From JBJELF01 sp051879015 (GTDB lineage Bacteria > Bacillota > Clostridia > Lachnospirales > Lachnospiraceae): DNA of 64,000 nt. The position numbers and the translations under genes are program-made. Positions 17,103 through 26,280 of the stretch are shown piece by piece (position 1 is the first letter of the stretch; every line of letters starts with the position of its first letter). The notes under the pieces were generated by a model. That model was not told the origin of the DNA. It saw only the letters and a list, made by a program, of their open reading frames with translations, and did no database searches. The stretch lies in contig JBJELF010000005.1 in assembly GCA_051879015.1 (NCBI GenBank), positions 1 to 64,000 of the forward strand, read 5' to 3'.

Positions 17103-19220
17103 TTAAGATATAGTCAATTCCTTTGTCCTCTCATCCGGCTGTCCAAAACCTACACTAATTTTGAAGCGACCCGATGCATTGATACGCTCCCCCTCATCAT
17201 TGACTATGGTGAAGGAAGTTTTGTCTAACTTGACTATAACCGTTTTACTCTCTCGTGAAGCCAATTCCACTCTTGCAAATCCACACAACCTTGGATTGGT
17301 TTGAGAATCCTTAGAGTCAATTGCCTTAATGTAGACCTGCACCACCTCCTGCAGTGCTCTGTCACTTTCATTTTCTACCAGCACTTCTAATGTCGGGTCC
17401 TCCCCTGTGCCGTCCCATCCCGTCCTGCTGAGAAACTCCTGTCCCATTTCCACATGATTCCATATCACCTTCCGAATTGCTGCTTTTCCATAAGTCAATC
17501 CATAACCAAAAGGATACAGTGGCTTTCCTTCAAAATAACGGTAAGTTCTTCCTTTCATCGAATAATCCTCAAAATCCGGCAATTCCTTGACATCATTATA
17601 GAAAGTAATAGGCAGTTTACCGCTGGGAGACAAATCTCCAAACAGTAATTTTGCTACCACTCTTCCTCCTCTCGCTCCGGGATACCACACCTGCATAATC
17701 GCATCGGTATGCTCTTGAGCATAGCGCAAATCCATCGCACTGCCCGTCATATTTAAGAGCACAACTGGTTTGCCTACCCGCACTACAGCCTCAATCAATT
17801 CTCGCTGAACCTCTGGAAGAAGCAAATCAATTTTATCCCCTGAAGCATAGCTATTACTCGTATCGCCTTCTTCCCCCTCAAGTGTCTCATCCAATCCAAC
17901 ACATAAAATAACTACATCACTGTTTTTTGCCACAGTAATCGCCTCAGCAATTCGATCCTGTCGATATCCCAGTCCTTCCACTCTGTCTCGGAACAAATGG
18001 CAGCCCTCTGAAAAATATACTCTCACATCATCGCCCACATAATCCTGTATTCCTTCCAAAATAGTAATATACCGGGAAGAAGTTCCATGATAATTACCTA
18101 TTAAAGCAGTTCGACTATTTGCATTCGGTCCAATCACTCCAATAGAGGAAAGCTTGGATTTGTCAAGAGGAAGCAGACCATTATTTTTGAGCAATACCAC
18201 ACCTTCTGCAGTCGCTCGGTCAGCCAATTCCAAATGTTCACGACACTCAACTTTATCATATCCAATCTCATCAAACTCAGTCTTATCCAAGGTTCCCAAA
18301 AGAATTCGAGTGGTAAGCATTCTCTCGGCTGCCTTAGTAATCTGCTCTTCTGTGACGAATCCCTGCTGCAGCGCCGTCAATAATATCAAATAAACATTCC
18401 CGCAATTTAAGTCACAGCCAGCCTGAAGTGCCATCGCCGCTGACTCAAAAATAGTTCGAGTAACCATATGATTTTCATGAAAATCTTTAATCGCCCAGCA
18501 ATCCGATACCACATGCCCCTCAAACCCCCATTGTTCTCTCAAAATATTCTGCAAAAGAGTTTTGCTTCCGCAGCATGGCTCTCCATTTGTTCGATTGTAT
18601 GCCCCCATCACCGCTTCTACCTCTGCCTCTGTCACTAATTTTTTGAAAGCAGGAAGATAAGTTTCTTCCATATCTTTTTTGCTTACCTTTGCATTAAAGC
18701 TATGACGCAGAGCTTCCGGTCCTGAATGCACTGCAAAATGCTTTGCACATGCGGCAGCCTTCAGGTAAGTACCCTCTCCCTGAATCCCTTTAACAAAAGC
18801 TTTTCCTAATTCTCCTGTCAGATAAGGATCCTCACCGTAAGTTTCATGACCACGCCCCCATCTTGGGTCACGAAAAATATTGATATTTGGGGACCAGAAG
18901 GTCAAACCCTTATAAATATCTCTATCATTTTCCTCGGTGTAAGCATTGTACTTTGCTCGCCCTTCCACAGCAATCACATTTCCCACCTCAGCCATCAATT
19001 CTGTGTCAAAAGTTGCTGCCATACCGATGGCCTGTGGAAAGCTCGTTGCTACTCCCGCTCTGGCCACTCCATGCAAGGCTTCATTCCACCAGTTGTATGC
19101 TGGAATATTTAATCGCTTAATTGCTGGAGAGGCATATTTTAATTGAGATGCTCTCTCCTCAATAGTCATTTGACTGACCAATTCCTTTGCTCTTTTTTTT
19201 GCACTCTTTCTGTCTCTCAT
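17103..19220 (-). CDS. Intracellular GH3 beta-glycosidase, xylosidase-like
   Basis: Glycoside hydrolase family 3 enzyme releasing terminal sugars from oligosaccharides. Domains: (beta/alpha)8 barrel with nucleophile Asp240 in HVVSDCWAI and a KHFAVHSGPEALRH substrate loop, alpha/beta sandwich, and a C-terminal fibronectin III-like domain (about residues 590-705). The NWWNEALHGVA opening resembles beta-xylosidase/arabinosidase members more than BglX. There is no signal peptide, so it would act on imported sugars, which fits the arabinanase and sugar transporter elsewhere in the window. It is probably co-transcribed with rqcH. A copy of the dispersed palindrome lies 24 bases upstream. Confidence 0.92.
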   Translation of the reverse strand: MRDRKSAKKRAKELVSQMTIEERASQLKYASPAIKRLNIPAYNWWNEALHGVARAGVATSFPQAIGMAATFDTELMAEVGNVIAVEGRAKYNAYTEENDRDIYKGLTFWSPNINIFRDPRWGRGHETYGEDPYLTGELGKAFVKGIQGEGTYLKAAACAKHFAVHSGPEALRHSFNAKVSKKDMEETYLPAFKKLVTEAEVEAVMGAYNRTNGEPCCGSKTLLQNILREQWGFEGHVVSDCWAIKDFHENHMVTRTIFESAAMALQAGCDLNCGNVYLILLTALQQGFVTEEQITKAAERMLTTRILLGTLDKTEFDEIGYDKVECREHLELADRATAEGVVLLKNNGLLPLDKSKLSSIGVIGPNANSRTALIGNYHGTSSRYITILEGIQDYVGDDVRVYFSEGCHLFRDRVEGLGYRQDRIAEAITVAKNSDVVILCVGLDETLEGEEGDTSNSYASGDKIDLLLPEVQRELIEAVVRVGKPVVLLNMTGSAMDLRYAQEHTDAIMQVWYPGARGGRVVAKLLFGDLSPSGKLPITFYNDVKELPDFEDYSMKGRTYRYFEGKPLYPFGYGLTYGKAAIRKVIWNHVEMGQEFLSRTGWDGTGEDPTLEVLVENESDRALQEVVQVYIKAIDSKDSQTNPRLCGFARVELASRESKTVIVKLDKTSFTIVNDEGERINASGRFKISVGFGQPDERTKELTIS

Positions 19221-19243
19221 AGCATATCATCTGCTCCTCATAT

Positions 19244-19277
19244 AATGATGTTGAGGTCAAAAAGTATTTTGACCAAA
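19244..19277. repeat. Dispersed palindromic element, copy A
   Basis: ATGATGTTGAGGTCAAAA with an eight-pair core GGTCAAAA-AGTA-TTTTGACC (19255-19274). Located between pmbA and the GH3 gene. Confidence 0.7.
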
Positions 19278-19350
19278 CTTTTCTCTATCATTTTCTCTAT
19301 CAGGTTACCATTATTTTACGAAATTTCTACTAATATCTCAATGCTCATTG

Positions 19351-19385
19351 AAGGGCGATGACAGATTATTCCCGTCATCGCCCTT
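19351..19385. terminator. Strong hairpin downstream of pmbA, possible terminator
   Basis: Perfect twelve-pair inverted repeat AAGGGCGATGAC/GTCATCGCCCTT with an 11-base loop. T tracts are weak on both sides, so termination strength is uncertain. Confidence 0.55.
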
Positions 19386-19431
19386 TGATTATCGTATCGT
19401 GCGATATCTAATTTCCTTTGTTTTTTCTCAT

Positions 19432-20712
19432 TTATACTCCAGCTACGCTGACCTTCTTCAGCATAACCGCCTTTGGTCCTAAAAAACGGCTCGTCTCCTG
19501 CTTCTCCTTAGAGAATACAAAGTTTTTCTGAGCTTCAAAAATACTGCCATTGATAGAACCACCAGTCACTGGCACAATCTTCTCTCCATCATTTAAATAA
19601 GCAAGACGAATCTCTCCGCCAAAATATCCACTGAAGCTGTCCATCTGGAAGTCAGAGAAATTAACTACATACAGCCCTTTATGTTTTTTCATGTCCTCAA
19701 AGTTCATCTTTCCCGCATCACAGGAAATTTTTCTGTAAAGACCAGTCACCGGCACCTTCAAATAATATCCATAACGGCAGTTTGCCTGAATATTCTTGAA
19801 TACACCATTCTCAATCATCGGCAATTCTTTCATAACAACACCTTCATTGCTAAAAGGCTCTGTTGGAAGATAATGGAGATTCAGCAACTCGCCAGATACC
19901 TCCTCCTTCTTGCCCTGCACAAACTCGCCTACCTTATAATCAGAATAGCCCATATGAATATAAGAACCACTAGCTCTGTCTATATAATTTTCAAACACTG
20001 TCGCCACATACTCATCAGAAAGAATAACATCATACTCACCCGCCTTGGCTGCCGTCGTCGCAAGAGCACGATCTTTTGTCATCTGCAAAGTTAAGCGTAC
20101 AATATCTGTCAGCTCTGCCGTATTCAAGGTATCAAATGCAAAACTCTGATGGGTTTCCACATCTTGTGGCTCCTTGCACTGTGCAACAAACTCTCCATTG
20201 ACATTATATTTAACATAGCTTACATCCACCCCATTGGAATTGACAATATGTTTTTCTTTGCGCTCAACAAACATTTCCGCGGAATTGATAAAGCTTGCCG
20301 TATCCGTATCTGCCTCATACAAAGCTTTTACCATGATTTTTGCCGCTTCCTCTAAAGATATCTGCGCCAGATTGCTCTTCATAACCACACAATCCTGCTG
20401 CACAGAACCTGCCAACTCATAAAATTGATTTGGTACAAAAGATGCAGCCAAATATGCCTTTTGACACTTATTTTGAATTTCCTCCTCACTTGTGGACGGC
20501 TCCACAGTGAATACCGCATTTCCTCTATATTTAACTCCATCTTTCTCAAAATCACGATATACCGTGACAGTAGCAGAATGAATATTTTCTGCACGCTTCA
20601 TGTCCAAATTTCTTCTGATAAAAAATAACTCTGCTGTCTGCAGTTTTTCCTCATTAATTAAATAGGTATCAATTTGATTTTTCTTCAACGCGTCTAAAAT
20701 TGTTTTTACCAT
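19432..20712 (-). CDS. pmbA: TldE/PmbA-like metallopeptidase partner
   Basis: Non-catalytic partner subunit of the TldD/TldE protease, which trims unfolded or leader peptides; in E. coli it matures microcin B17. 426 residues. The sequence has the PmbA/TldE fold signs and lacks the HExxxH zinc motif found in the upstream gene. The start ATG at 20712 follows GGAGGAATTT; an ATG 12 bases upstream lies before that site. It is paired with tldD (20800-22281) on the same strand, the classic arrangement. A dispersed palindrome fills the gap between them. Confidence 0.9.
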   Translation of the reverse strand: MVKTILDALKKNQIDTYLINEEKLQTAELFFIRRNLDMKRAENIHSATVTVYRDFEKDGVKYRGNAVFTVEPSTSEEEIQNKCQKAYLAASFVPNQFYELAGSVQQDCVVMKSNLAQISLEEAAKIMVKALYEADTDTASFINSAEMFVERKEKHIVNSNGVDVSYVKYNVNGEFVAQCKEPQDVETHQSFAFDTLNTAELTDIVRLTLQMTKDRALATTAAKAGEYDVILSDEYVATVFENYIDRASGSYIHMGYSDYKVGEFVQGKKEEVSGELLNLHYLPTEPFSNEGVVMKELPMIENGVFKNIQANCRYGYYLKVPVTGLYRKISCDAGKMNFEDMKKHKGLYVVNFSDFQMDSFSGYFGGEIRLAYLNDGEKIVPVTGGSINGSIFEAQKNFVFSKEKQETSRFLGPKAVMLKKVSVAGV

Positions 20713-20752
20713 AAATTCCTCCACGCTGATATCTCAGCAATCTACAATCTAA

Positions 20753-20794
20753 GATGATGTTGAGAGCAAAAGATATTGGAACCCCAACATCATC
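20753..20794. repeat. Dispersed palindromic element, copy B
   Basis: Outer arms GATGATGTTG (20753-20762) and CAACATCATC (20785-20794) are perfect, with a diverged core. It lies 6 bases after the tldD stop. Confidence 0.7.
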
Positions 20795-20799
20795 TATTA

Positions 20800-22281
20800 T
20801 TAGCCTAAACGAATCCTTGCCTTGATATATGGACCGCCGTCGGAAACCTTAACCCATTCCTTGTAGCCCTTTCCACAAAATCCAGAACCACACAGTTCCT
20901 TCTTCTCGGACATCATAGAAATAGATTTCAGCAAATCTGGAACATAGCCTGTCAATACCACTGGAGAGAATACTTTGCCTGTCAATTTTCCATCCTTAAT
21001 CTCTCTTGCAATATTCACCATCATCTGAATACCCCAGTTTTTTGGATCCTCCATACCGCTGGTAGCGCAGTCCAACAAAAATCCGTAGGAAATTGATGCA
21101 ATCATATCCTCGACTTTGTCGTTACCTGCCTCAAAATAGGTGTTGGTCATACGAGTATAAGCCTTTCTCTTATAACTTTCACGACGACCATTTCCCGTAG
21201 GCTCAGTACCCAAAATCATCGCAGACTGGGCATCAGAAATACCTGCCTGTAAAATACCATTTTGAATCACAACAGTATCCTTTGCCAAGACCCCTTCATC
21301 ATCAAAGAAATAGCTTGCAGTCTCAAGAGTTCCCTGCATACTCGCTCCGTCATGCATGGTCACCAATGGAGATGCCACATATTCTCCAATGTAAGATTTC
21401 GCTAGCGCACGATCTTTTGCAAACATATCCATCTCCACTCCGTGACCAAAAGCCTCATGAACAATCATGCCCGTCACTGGCGGTGTACAAATACAATCAT
21501 ACTCACCTGGAATCATCGGCTCAGCATCCAGCAAATCTATAGCACTCTGTGCGATGTCTTCTATTCCCTCATTCATGGAATCCAACAATTCTGCGCCACC
21601 CAAGACCGAAAATCCCTGATAATTAAATTTTACTTCCTGTCCCTTCTTTGCACTGACTTGAATCGCACCATTGCTCCACATAACATTTTGCTCCATATCT
21701 CGATTTGGAGACAAAAAAAGTTTGCTGAATCTCTGATAACTGAATACGGCAGCGGCGTTGATGATACTTTCATGGTAAGCTAAACCCTTATCCTTTAATA
21801 CAGTCAATTTTTCCATAATCGCCTCATCACCATACATTTCCGGAGATACTTCGTATTCAGTACTCTCCGCAAAAACACAAGGTTCATCCGTCAGCTGCTT
21901 ATACTCACTCAGGGAAAGCCCCTCAGCGGCTTCTTCTAATACAAATACTTTTTCCTTCAATGCAGCTACAATTTGATCAATTTTATCCTTCGACAATTCA
22001 TTAAAGGAATATTCTCCATACGCACGTCCATTATAAGCCTTGATAACAAATCCACGATTAGAGAGAAGGCTGTCCTCCCCCATGGAGTTTGCTGTACGAG
22101 ACACCTGATAATTCATTGCTGTAGAATCCACTGCCAAAATAGAGGCATAGGGATAAATCTCCAGCACTCGATCTAATAATTGCTTGAGAACCGGCTTCAT
22201 AGTTTTTAGATACTGACTTGATGCTACTTTCAATTCTGTCCTCCATTCTGCTGCCTTTTCAGACAGCTTTCTGCTAAACAT
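20800..22281 (-). CDS. tldD: TldD family zinc metallopeptidase
   Basis: Catalytic subunit of the TldD/TldE heterodimeric protease. The zinc-binding motif HEAFGH (HExxxH) is at residues 275-280, inside TGMIVHEAFGHGVEMD, and the C-terminal GSGFCGKGYKEW segment is present. 493 residues, about the family length. The ATG at 22281 has only a weak GGAG upstream inside a short repeat, so an internal start remains possible. In a bacterium with a RiPP-like locus, TldD/E could also act as leader protease, although it sits 25 kb away here; that link is speculation. Confidence 0.92.
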   Translation of the reverse strand: MFSRKLSEKAAEWRTELKVASSQYLKTMKPVLKQLLDRVLEIYPYASILAVDSTAMNYQVSRTANSMGEDSLLSNRGFVIKAYNGRAYGEYSFNELSKDKIDQIVAALKEKVFVLEEAAEGLSLSEYKQLTDEPCVFAESTEYEVSPEMYGDEAIMEKLTVLKDKGLAYHESIINAAAVFSYQRFSKLFLSPNRDMEQNVMWSNGAIQVSAKKGQEVKFNYQGFSVLGGAELLDSMNEGIEDIAQSAIDLLDAEPMIPGEYDCICTPPVTGMIVHEAFGHGVEMDMFAKDRALAKSYIGEYVASPLVTMHDGASMQGTLETASYFFDDEGVLAKDTVVIQNGILQAGISDAQSAMILGTEPTGNGRRESYKRKAYTRMTNTYFEAGNDKVEDMIASISYGFLLDCATSGMEDPKNWGIQMMVNIAREIKDGKLTGKVFSPVVLTGYVPDLLKSISMMSEKKELCGSGFCGKGYKEWVKVSDGGPYIKARIRLG

Positions 22282-22282
22282 T

Positions 22283-22310
22283 CATGCCTGCTCGACAGGC
22301 TCCAACCATC
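22283..22310. repeat. Short dispersed repeat with GCCTGC hairpin, copy 2
   Basis: ATGCCTGC-TCGA-CAGGCTCCAACCATC, closely matching 7257-7285. It lies just upstream of the tldD start. Confidence 0.4.
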
Positions 22311-22329
22311 TATAAAAATTGATTTCAAT

Positions 22330-24171
22330 TTACATTTCATCCATCAAAGGAATAAACATATTTTGAGCCAGCTCTTCTCTCGGCAAAAATGGTGCTAAAT
22401 CCTCCAACGGCGGACTAACTAAAGTGCCATCTGCCAAGCGCTTTGTACTGCTCTTTGGCTCCCATACCTGCTTTGTATCCGTGAAAATCTCACAGAAAAC
22501 TGGTCCTTCCATTTTCAACACCTCATCAACCACTTTTTTCATCTCTTCATTACTGTGTGCGCTGTAGTAGGGATATCCAAAAGCCTTTGCAATCTTTTCA
22601 AACTCCGGAAAAGACAAATCCTGTGATTCTGGTCCAATACCTACTTTACTGTGCTCATGAAACAGGTTGTTCTGCGTAATACGAATGGAATGATAACCAT
22701 TGTTGTTAATTAGGAAAATTTTAATTGGCAGATGATTGGTCAACACAGTCTGCAGTTCCTGCAAATTCATCATAATGCTGCCGTCTCCCTCCAGACAAAT
22801 GGTAGTACGCCTTCCTCCGCCAATACAGGTACCAATGGAAGCCGGCAAACCATATCCCATACTTGCAACTGCACTGTTATTTGCCATACGGCTGCCCTTT
22901 TGAATTACATAGGCCTGATTGCCCACCACGCAGCAAGCACCATTGGATACCGCAGTCAAACTATTTTCCGGAAGCTGACTGGAGAGATATCGCACAAAAG
23001 CATAGACATTGGCCGTCTCTCCATTTTCTTCCCATTGTCTCGGAAGCACTGCGGGATATTCTTTTTTCCAGCGCTGACAAGCCGCAAGCCAAGTTCCTCC
23101 ATCATGTACCCTCTCCTGGCTTGAAATTGCCAAATCCATTTTTGTCAGGAAATCTTTTGCATCTGCCCACACAGGCATCTCCACATGGAGTGTTGGTTTT
23201 CTCAGCTCTGCCTGGTCGATGTCCACCATAATCACTTCCGCTGCCCTCGCCCAAGTTTTCCAATTGTAACCCACCTGACGAATAGAAATGCGAGTACCCA
23301 CTGCCAGAATCAAATCTGCATTCTGAATCGCCCAATTTCCTGGCCTATCACCCATATTTCCTGCCCGACCACAGTAAAGCGGATGCTCATCCTCAATTAA
23401 ATCTACCGCATTCCAATAAGTTACAATCGGAATATTCAACTTTTCTGCCACAGAACGAAAAACCTGATAGCCTCCTGACAGACGAATTCCATATCCGGCA
23501 TGAAAGACAGGACGCTTGGCTTGACGAATTTTTTCTAAAATAATCTCAATCGTATTTTCTGATACAGACGGCGGAAGTTTTTCATCATCTTCTGCCGAAT
23601 CGTACCCCTCTAATTCATCCGTCTCAATATAGCCGCCTTGAAAGTTCACTGGAATATCAATCCACACAGGTCCTGGTCTTCCCGTCGTCGCCAGATGCCA
23701 TCCTCTTTCCAATGCATACCGAATTTGTTTTGGATTTTCAATCATCACCGCATATTTCGTCATGGGGGCAACTGATTTTACAATATCATATTCCTGGTCT
23801 CCCATTGCGCGCAGTGGCAGTCCATCCATAAATTGCATCGCGTAGCGTGCTGTCGTATCATAACGAACTTGACCGCTAATGATAAACATCGGAATGGAAT
23901 CCAGCCATCCTCCAACCACACCAGTTAATGCATTGGTTCCACCCGGTCCAGTAGTAACACACACTGCGGCAATCTTATTTTCCAGACGTGCATATGCCTC
24001 TGCCGCAATGGCACAAGCCTGCTCATGATGGTTATATGTGACTTTCAAACCCTCTTTATGTCCAAGAGCATCATTTAAATGCATTGCCCCGCCTCCAACC
24101 ACACTAAAGCAATCGGTTACGCCGTGACAAACAAGAAAATCTGCAACATAGTCCGCTAATCTTTGCTTCAT
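22330..24171 (-). CDS. Thiamine diphosphate-dependent enzyme, acetolactate-synthase-like
   Basis: Member of the ThDP decarboxylase/carboligase superfamily. N-terminal PYR domain with the catalytic glutamate in YNHHEQACAIAAEAYAR and the VTTGPGGTNALTGV loop, a central FAD-like domain, and a C-terminal ThDP-binding domain with EGDGSIMMN (GDG-x-N motif). 613 residues. It resembles the IlvB-like enzymes seen in surface-sugar loci more than true IlvB, and no ilvN regulatory subunit or ilvC is adjacent. Product unknown. The start ATG at 24171 follows GGAGG; an upstream in-frame start is less likely. Confidence 0.85.
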   Translation of the reverse strand: MKQRLADYVADFLVCHGVTDCFSVVGGGAMHLNDALGHKEGLKVTYNHHEQACAIAAEAYARLENKIAAVCVTTGPGGTNALTGVVGGWLDSIPMFIISGQVRYDTTARYAMQFMDGLPLRAMGDQEYDIVKSVAPMTKYAVMIENPKQIRYALERGWHLATTGRPGPVWIDIPVNFQGGYIETDELEGYDSAEDDEKLPPSVSENTIEIILEKIRQAKRPVFHAGYGIRLSGGYQVFRSVAEKLNIPIVTYWNAVDLIEDEHPLYCGRAGNMGDRPGNWAIQNADLILAVGTRISIRQVGYNWKTWARAAEVIMVDIDQAELRKPTLHVEMPVWADAKDFLTKMDLAISSQERVHDGGTWLAACQRWKKEYPAVLPRQWEENGETANVYAFVRYLSSQLPENSLTAVSNGACCVVGNQAYVIQKGSRMANNSAVASMGYGLPASIGTCIGGGRRTTICLEGDGSIMMNLQELQTVLTNHLPIKIFLINNNGYHSIRITQNNLFHEHSKVGIGPESQDLSFPEFEKIAKAFGYPYYSAHSNEEMKKVVDEVLKMEGPVFCEIFTDTKQVWEPKSSTKRLADGTLVSPPLEDLAPFLPREELAQNMFIPLMDEM

Positions 24172-24202
24172 TCTGTTGAACCTCCGTCTCATTCATTCAC
24201 AA

Positions 24203-24237
24203 AGCCGCAATCCCCATCAGACAGCGGCTTTTCTTTA
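24203..24237 (-). promoter_or_regulatory. Leader hairpin upstream of the ThDP enzyme gene
   Basis: AAAGCCGC/GCGGCTTT inverted repeat in the 70-base leader between the promoter at 24246-24274 and the start codon. On the plus strand it is followed by TTTTCTTT, so it could stop plus-strand transcripts instead. Confidence 0.5.
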
Positions 24238-24245
24238 TGAGTTTT

Positions 24246-24274
24246 ATTATAAACGAAGTTTAAAAATACCGCAA
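24246..24274 (-). promoter_or_regulatory. Promoter of the ThDP enzyme gene
   Basis: Minus strand: -35 TTGCGG (24269-24274), 17-base spacer, -10 TATAAT (24246-24251). Confidence 0.7.
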
Positions 24275-24403
24275 GTGATTATTCGCCATGTTCCAGAGTT
24301 GTCTCATGAAGCAAGCAATTTTTCTCTTTTTCTTGATGGCATTTTTTCAAAATTTCAAAAATCTTATGTTAAGTCATTTCTGAAATTTCCCACATAGTTC
24401 ATA

Positions 24404-24607
24404 CTATTCTAAGTCTGCCCTTACTTCTATCATACATCTTTGACTAAATTTTCGAATCACCCACAATAATACTCCTAAAATAACAGGATACATCACTGCA
24501 ACAAATGGAATACTTAAAAAATAATCTTTATACAAAATATTAAGTAAATCTATACTTGTCCAACAAACAGTTGAAAATTCTTCTATCTCATCAGAGGGGA
24601 TTATCAT
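24404..24607 (-). CDS. Doubtful small ORF, 67 residues, one hydrophobic segment
   Basis: The frame has an acidic start (MIIPSDEIEEFSTV) and one likely membrane helix (about residues 33-51), then a basic stretch. No Shine-Dalgarno precedes the ATG, and no family is recognised. It could be a gene remnant in the otherwise gene-free space between the ThDP enzyme and the sugar transporter. Confidence 0.3.
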   Translation of the reverse strand: MIIPSDEIEEFSTVCWTSIDLLNILYKDYFLSIPFVAVMYPVILGVLLWVIRKFSQRCMIEVRADLE

Positions 24608-24676
24608 ACAATATATTGGTCAATCGTTTTTACAAAAAAAGTTCACAGCTAAACGAAAACATATTTTCAAAACATC

Positions 24677-24705
24677 TTGTGAAAACAGCAACATTTCGCT
24701 ATAAT
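24677..24705 (+). promoter_or_regulatory. Promoter of the sugar ABC transporter operon
   Basis: -35 TTGTGA (24677-24682), 17-base spacer, -10 TATAAT (24700-24705). It implies a 5' leader of about 390 bases before the ATPase gene. Confidence 0.7.
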
Positions 24706-24848
24706 GAGTTCGAACATCATGTTATGTGACGATACTTCTACAACATTGTCACATAGCTATATCAACGTCGTAATGATTCAGCAGACTGCATATTGATATG
24801 CAGCCTCTCACATCATGAGTTTTTCAAACTAGAATTTTGCTTAATAAT

Positions 24849-24915
24849 ATGATACCAAGGTCAAAAGGTCATACCTTTCATGCTTGCATGAACAAGTATG
24901 ACTTTTGGACCCGCC
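24849..24915. repeat. Dispersed palindromic element, copy C (expanded)
   Basis: Starts TGATACCAAGGTCAAAA and closes ...TATGACTTTTGGACC, with an internal CATGC/GCATG hairpin. It appears to be the family element with extra sequence inserted in the loop. Confidence 0.6.
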
Positions 24916-24997
24916 AAAACATGAGAAAATAACCCAAATCGGGCGGATTTCGAATGTTTTTGGATTGCAGGAGCACAACGTGCGGAGCAATCCATAG

Positions 24998-25036
24998 GTA
25001 TCAAGGGGTCAAAATACCTTTTGACCCCAACATCAT
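24998..25036. repeat. Dispersed palindromic element, copy D
   Basis: The best copy: perfect ten-pair GGGGTCAAAA-TACC-TTTTGACCCC (25005-25028) flanked by GGTATCAA and CAACATCAT. Confidence 0.8.
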
Positions 25037-25100
25037 AATAGACAAAATGATTACTCAGCTGAACATTACGAACTTTGGAGAAAACAGGAGAAAACGTAGA

Positions 25101-26207
25101 ATGAAAATCGTATTACAACATCTCACAAAAAAATTCCCCAGCCGCAATAAAAAAGTGCGTGAGGAAGTAATTGCTGTCAATGACTTCAATTTTGAAATTC
25201 CTGACGGCAAACTCATTGGTCTTCTAGGTCCTTCTGGCTGTGGAAAAAGCACTACATTAAATTTAATTTGTGGTCTGCAAAAGCCAACCAGCGGTCAAAT
25301 TTTCTTCGGAGAGGACGATGTCACCAATCTTCCACCTGAAAAAAGAGGGGTTGGTCTGGTCTTTCAAAATTATGCTCTGTACCCTCATTTAAATGTGAAA
25401 AAGAACATTATGTTCCCTCTGGAAAATTTAAAGGGAGCAGAAAAACTGACCAAAAAGCAGATGGAAGAAAAAGCCTATGAAGCAGCCAGGCTGGTACAGA
25501 TTGAAAGCTTAATGGATCGAAAACCCAGCGAACTCTCTGGTGGACAGCAACAGCGTGTCGCCATTGCCCGTGCTCTTGTCAAAATGCCTCGTGTCCTTCT
25601 GTTAGATGAACCACTTTCCAACTTGGATGCTCGTCTTCGTCTGCAAACTCGTGAAGAAATTCGTCGCATTCAGCGAGAAACCCAAATCACCACCGTATTT
25701 GTCACTCATGATCAAGATGAAGCTATGAGTATCTCTGACATGATTGTGGTTATGAAAGATGGCTTCGTTCAGCAAATTGGAAAACCACAGGAAGTTTATG
25801 ACAATCCCGTCAATCTATTTGTAGCAAAATTTTTGGGTACTCCTCCTATCAATGTTTTTCAAGGAAGCGTGCAAGATAATCAAATTTTAATTGGAGACAA
25901 TGCCATTCTTCCAATTAGAAATGTCCCCAATCAAGAAGTCCTCATTGGTATTCGTCCAGAAGGATTTCTGTTGCAGGATAAAGGACCTCTTCCATGCAAA
26001 CTCAATCGCATCGAAGTTATGGGACGTGATATCAGCGTAATTTCTACTCACGATGCTTCCGTAAATACCACCATTCGTTCCATCATCAATGCGGATAATC
26101 ATGTGGATTTGCAGGCGGCGACTGTAAACTTTGCAGTGAAACCAAACAAACTCTTTCTCTTCCACCATGAGACAGAGGAGCGCATTTATTTTGAAAATAG
26201 GTTATAA
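25101..26207 (+). CDS. CUT1 sugar ABC transporter ATPase (UgpC/MsmK type)
   Basis: Cytosolic ATPase of a carbohydrate or glycerol-phosphate importer. Walker A GPSGCGKST, Q-loop FQNYALYP, signature LSGGQQQR, Walker B VLLLDEP and the H-loop TVFVTHDQ are all intact. A C-terminal TOBE/regulatory domain follows from about residue 240. 368 residues. The start at 25101 follows AGGAG by about 11 bases and opens MKIVLQHLTKKF; an upstream in-frame ATG (24954) would run through the palindromic repeat and is rejected. It is the first gene of a four-gene operon. Confidence 0.93.
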   Translation: MKIVLQHLTKKFPSRNKKVREEVIAVNDFNFEIPDGKLIGLLGPSGCGKSTTLNLICGLQKPTSGQIFFGEDDVTNLPPEKRGVGLVFQNYALYPHLNVKKNIMFPLENLKGAEKLTKKQMEEKAYEAARLVQIESLMDRKPSELSGGQQQRVAIARALVKMPRVLLLDEPLSNLDARLRLQTREEIRRIQRETQITTVFVTHDQDEAMSISDMIVVMKDGFVQQIGKPQEVYDNPVNLFVAKFLGTPPINVFQGSVQDNQILIGDNAILPIRNVPNQEVLIGIRPEGFLLQDKGPLPCKLNRIEVMGRDISVISTHDASVNTTIRSIINADNHVDLQAATVNFAVKPNKLFLFHHETEERIYFENRL

Positions 26208-26280
26208 TACAAGGGTCAAATGCTTATGTGTTTCATTACGATTTATGCCGCCAATCAAAAGCGGCGGAATGGAGATTAAT

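Larger units (their letters stand above)
24712..25100 (+). promoter_or_regulatory. Long structured 5' leader of the sugar ABC operon
   Basis: About 390 bases without a convincing gene. Hairpins in order: TATGTGAC/GTCACATA (about 24723-24758), perfect CTGCATAT-TG-ATATGCAG (about 24787-24804), a long composite palindrome (24850-24914) and a perfect ten-pair GGGGTCAAAA/TTTTGACCCC (25005-25028). The last two belong to the dispersed repeat family. No T-box or known riboswitch core is evident. Confidence 0.5.

Noticed and set aside
24954..25100. N-terminal extension of the sugar ATPase to an upstream ATG
   Set aside because: It would translate the dispersed palindrome, lacks a Shine-Dalgarno, and the ATPase domain aligns from 25101.
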